From: Nitrospinota bacterium
GTDB lineage: Bacteria > Nitrospinota > Nitrospinia > Nitrospinales > VA-1
DNA: 7,815 nucleotides
NCBI GenBank assembly: GCA_022567815.1
Contig: JADFGI010000139.1
Location: 1 to 7,815 of the forward strand
Reading direction: 5' to 3'
Below are positions 5,922-7,815 of the stretch, piece after piece. Each line of letters opens with the position of its first letter. Position 1 is the first letter of the stretch. The notes beneath the pieces were generated by a model. The model saw nothing but the letters and a program-made list of their open reading frames with translations. It was not told the DNA's origin and ran no database searches. The translations under genes and the position numbers were made by a program.

Positions 5922-6215
5922 TCATTGGGAGTATTTTTTTCTGACAATTTGATAAACGATCTCTCCTGGCTTGACCAGATTCAATTTCTCGCGTGCAATT
6001 TTTTCAATTGCCAGCGGATTCGACTTCAATGCTTCAATTTCCTTGCGGATTTTATGGTTTTTCTCACTCAATGCCTTGTTGTTTTCCCCCATTTCCGCCA
6101 TTTGGTCTTGCAACTTGAAGACCGTGAAGATGCCTTCATCGTGAAAAAAGGCGGTCAGCATCAATAAAGCAAAAAACGCCAGGCTCAGTAAAAGAATTTG
6201 TCGGAATCGAGACAT
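5922..6215 (-). CDS. ftsB: FtsB/DivIC-type septum formation initiator
   Basis: This 97-residue protein has the family layout: a short basic cytoplasmic start, one membrane segment (about residues 7-24), a coiled coil (about 33-64: KLQDQMAEMGENNKALSEKNHKIRKEIEAL) and the conserved tail PLAIEKIAREKLNLVKPGE (67-85). FtsB joins FtsL and FtsQ in the divisome and helps activate septal peptidoglycan synthesis. It follows eno on the same strand, an order common in bacteria, but 250 bases of hairpin repeats separate the two. Upstream of the ATG there is no Shine-Dalgarno; the sequence is a run of eight A residues (complement of 6219-6226). Its stop codon overlaps a hairpin repeat. Confidence 0.9.
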   Translation of the reverse strand: MSRFRQILLLSLAFFALLMLTAFFHDEGIFTVFKLQDQMAEMGENNKALSEKNHKIRKEIEALKSNPLAIEKIAREKLNLVKPGEIVYQIVRKKYSQ

Positions 6216-6250
6216 AAGTTTTTTTTGGGACAGAAAGTTAATGAACGCCC

Positions 6251-6451
6251 CCGCCTTAAGCGGCCAGCATTACGCTGGCTCCTCCGCGAAGGGCGACCAG
6301 CGTAGCGCTGGACCCAATATTGACGCGCTATGGGTTTATAGTTTTTCAGGGCTCGTGAGCGTAGCGTACCCCTTGTATGTTTTCAGGGCCTCGCGTAGCG
6401 TCAGGCCCAATTTCCTCCCCGTGTAACGGGGTTCCTCCCCACGTAGTGGGG
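6251..6451. repeat. Hairpin repeat array between eno and ftsB, with composite copy B
   Basis: At least six hairpins are packed here: CCGC/GCGG (6251-6263), GCCAGC/GCTGGC (6263-6279), CCAGCG-TAG-CGCTGG (6297-6311), GGGCCT/AGGCCC with inner CGC-GTA-GCG (6386-6408), CCCCGT-GTA-ACGGGG (6417-6431) and CCCCAC-GTA-GTGGGG (6437-6451). The stretch 6357-6408 repeats the composite at 185-250, in the same orientation, without its 13-base insertion. The array fills the whole eno-ftsB spacer, and transcripts running from eno into ftsB would carry these folds. No promoter for ftsB was recognised. Confidence 0.85.
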
Positions 6452-6465
6452 CGTTGCGGGGATTT

Positions 6466-7752
6466 TCATACCAGGTTGCAAAACACGTCTTTTCCCTTAT
6501 ACACGGCGCAATCGCCCAGTATCTCTTCGATACGCAATAACTGATTGTATTTAGCGATCCGGTCCGATCGGCAAAGGGAACCTGTTTTGATCTGCCCGGC
6601 GTTGACGGCAACGGCAATATCGGCAATGGTGGTGTCTTCGGTTTCGCCCGACCTATGGGAAATCACCACCGTGTAACCCGCCCGTTTGGCCATCTCCACC
6701 GCATCCAGCGTTTCGGTAAGAGTCCCAATCTGGTTGATTTTGATAAGTATGGAGTTGCCCACCTTCTCCTTTATGCCCTTGGCCAGTATCTCCGTATTGG
6801 TGACAAACACGTCGTCCCCGACGATCTGGATTTTATCACCTAATTGGTCAGTAAGGCGTTGCCAGCCCTTCCAATCATCTTCAGCGAGCCCGTCCTCGAC
6901 GCTGATGATGGGATATTTTTTGGTCAACCGGGCAATAAAGTCGATCATCTCATCGGAACTGAGTTTGGATTTTTTTTCCGCCGACAGCACGTATTTCTTA
7001 TTGGAATACAATTCACTCGCCGCGATATCGAGAGCGAGGAGAACGTCTCGCCCCTCCTTATATCCGGCGGCTTTCACTGCCTGGAGAATCACTTCAATGG
7101 CTTGTTCGTTGGATTTGAGATCGGGGGCGAATCCGCCTTCATCGCCGACGGCGGTGTTAAGATTTCGTTTCTTCAAAACTCCCTTCAAGTGATGAAAAAT
7201 CTCTACGCCCATTCGCAGGGCATCGGAAAACGTATCCGCTCCCACCGGAACGATCATGAATTCCTGAATATCCACGTTGTTGTCCGCATGCTCCCCGCCA
7301 TTGATTACATTCATCATGGGGACGGGCAACTCCTTGGCGTTGGTTCCTCCGAGATACTGAAACAAGGGCAGGTCCAGCTCATTCGCGGCGGCCTTGGCAA
7401 CCGCCAGGGATACGCCCAGAATAGCGTTGGCCCCCAGCTTTTTCTTGTTTTTGGTGCCATCCATCTCGATCATAATTTTGTCGATGAGCACCTGTTCAGT
7501 CACCTCGGTGCCAATCAATTCGGGAGCGATTTTATTGTTGACGTTTTGAACGGCTTTCAATACGCCCTTGCCAAGATATTTTTTTGGATCGCCGTCGCGA
7601 AGTTCAACCGCTTCTCTCGACCCCGTGGACGCTCCGGAGGGCACAGCGGCACGGCCCACGCTTCCGTCCTCCAGAATAACTTCCACTTCAATGGTGGGAT
7701 TGCCCCTTGAATCAAGAATTTGCCTTGCGAATAAACCAGCGATATCACTCAT
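6466..7752 (-). CDS. eno: Enolase
   Basis: The 428-residue enzyme interconverts 2-phosphoglycerate and phosphoenolpyruvate in glycolysis; in some bacteria it is also part of the RNA degradosome. All key residues are visible: the PSGASTG loop (38-44), Glu205 (GDEGG), magnesium ligands Asp242, Glu286 and Asp313, catalytic Lys338 (LIKINQIGT), His366 (SHRSGE) and Lys389 (KTGSLCRSDR); each is the E. coli position minus three. The start MSDIAGLFARQILDSRGNP at 7752 is chosen by homology; an in-frame upstream extension to 7812 would add 20 unrelated residues. AAAGAG lies 6 bases before the ATG. ftsB follows downstream on the same strand. A partial repeat lies upstream, and no promoter is clear within the window. 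Confidence 0.98.
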   Translation of the reverse strand: MSDIAGLFARQILDSRGNPTIEVEVILEDGSVGRAAVPSGASTGSREAVELRDGDPKKYLGKGVLKAVQNVNNKIAPELIGTEVTEQVLIDKIMIEMDGTKNKKKLGANAILGVSLAVAKAAANELDLPLFQYLGGTNAKELPVPMMNVINGGEHADNNVDIQEFMIVPVGADTFSDALRMGVEIFHHLKGVLKKRNLNTAVGDEGGFAPDLKSNEQAIEVILQAVKAAGYKEGRDVLLALDIAASELYSNKKYVLSAEKKSKLSSDEMIDFIARLTKKYPIISVEDGLAEDDWKGWQRLTDQLGDKIQIVGDDVFVTNTEILAKGIKEKVGNSILIKINQIGTLTETLDAVEMAKRAGYTVVISHRSGETEDTTIADIAVAVNAGQIKTGSLCRSDRIAKYNQLLRIEEILGDCAVYKGKDVFCNLV

Positions 7753-7793
7753 AAGAATCTCTTTATTGTTATTTGTGGTGAAATGTTTTTTTG

Positions 7794-7815
7794 GGGCTCG
7801 TGAACGAAGCAAACG
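7794..7815. repeat. Partial hairpin repeat at the window edge, upstream of eno
   Basis: GGGCTCGTGAACGAAGCAAAC resembles GGGCTCGTGAGCGTAGCGTAC at 6349-6369 (17 of 21 matches) and is also close to the start of composite copy A. It is cut by the end of the window, so eno and ftsB appear to be flanked and separated by members of the same repeat family. Confidence 0.5.

Noticed and set aside
5671..5944. Overlapping plus-strand frames (68 and 74 residues) in the HU-ftsB gap
   Set aside because: They start at TTG or GTG with no ribosome binding site, run through repeat sequence, and one overlaps the ftsB stop. The translations lack recognisable domains.
185..6451. CRISPR array
   Set aside because: The repeats are irregularly spaced, differ in sequence, form self-contained hairpins and have no uniform spacers; no cas genes are present.
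20..6479. TACCAGGTTGC shared by the left element and the eno 3' end
   Set aside because: An 11-base match is expected several times by chance in a window of this size, and the second copy lies in the end of eno.
6844..7710. Plus-strand 288-residue open frame
   Set aside because: It lies wholly antisense to eno, whose complete catalytic set is present; it is a frame shadow.
1..7815. Defence island, prophage or novel multi-gene system
   Set aside because: All sizeable genes are housekeeping or electron-transfer proteins; no nuclease, helicase, methylase, reverse transcriptase, toxin or integrase is visible.

Overview
The window looks like an ordinary chromosomal stretch of a Gram-negative, respiratory bacterium that makes periplasmic multihaem c-type cytochromes. 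Seven complete protein genes are well supported, and an eighth, short one (a small dihaem protein) is likely. A Nitrospinota (Nitrospina-like) or deltaproteobacterial-type host would fit the cytochrome c554-like protein, the animal-type UDP-glucose dehydrogenase and the eno-ftsB order. That is an inference from gene content; no rRNA or marker phylogeny is available here.

Layout. Positions 1-300 are non-coding and repeat-rich: a MITE-like palindrome, then a cluster of small hairpins ending just before the ribosome binding site of ridA. Plus-strand ridA (301-684) is followed 24 bases later by a membrane-anchored dihaem protein (709-963). A palindromic repeat separates these from convergent, minus-strand ugd (1080-2462). 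Upstream of ugd lies a hairpin-rich spacer (2463-2739) holding a strong minus-strand terminator only 28 bases from the ugd start codon. Next comes a minus-strand tetrahaem cytochrome (2740-3570) with a good sigma70-like promoter, then divergent queA (3828-4874). Convergent to queA is a minus-strand HU/IHF gene (4902-5183). A 738-base gap follows (5184-5921): its AT-rich part has a clear extended -10 element and several stem-loops, and its other part is a GC-rich repeat island. Minus-strand ftsB (5922-6215) and eno (6466-7752) close the window, separated by 250 bases packed with hairpins. A further partial repeat lies at the right edge, upstream of eno.

The genes are mostly housekeeping: enamine/imine detoxification (RidA), UDP-glucuronate supply for surface polysaccharide (Ugd), queuosine tRNA modification (QueA), nucleoid structure (HU), division (FtsB), glycolysis (Eno), plus two periplasmic haem proteins. 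I see no defence system, CRISPR array, integrase, rRNA or tRNA.

The most unusual content is the non-coding DNA. A modular family of very short hairpins with variable but complementary stems and three-base loops fills nearly every spacer. Some modules recur as composites: one 52-base composite occurs before ridA and between eno and ftsB, and three modules recur together behind both the tetrahaem cytochrome gene and ftsB. Other points worth a second look are a CX3CH haem motif in the tetrahaem cytochrome, the terminator set against the ugd start, and the possible RNA in the HU-ftsB gap.
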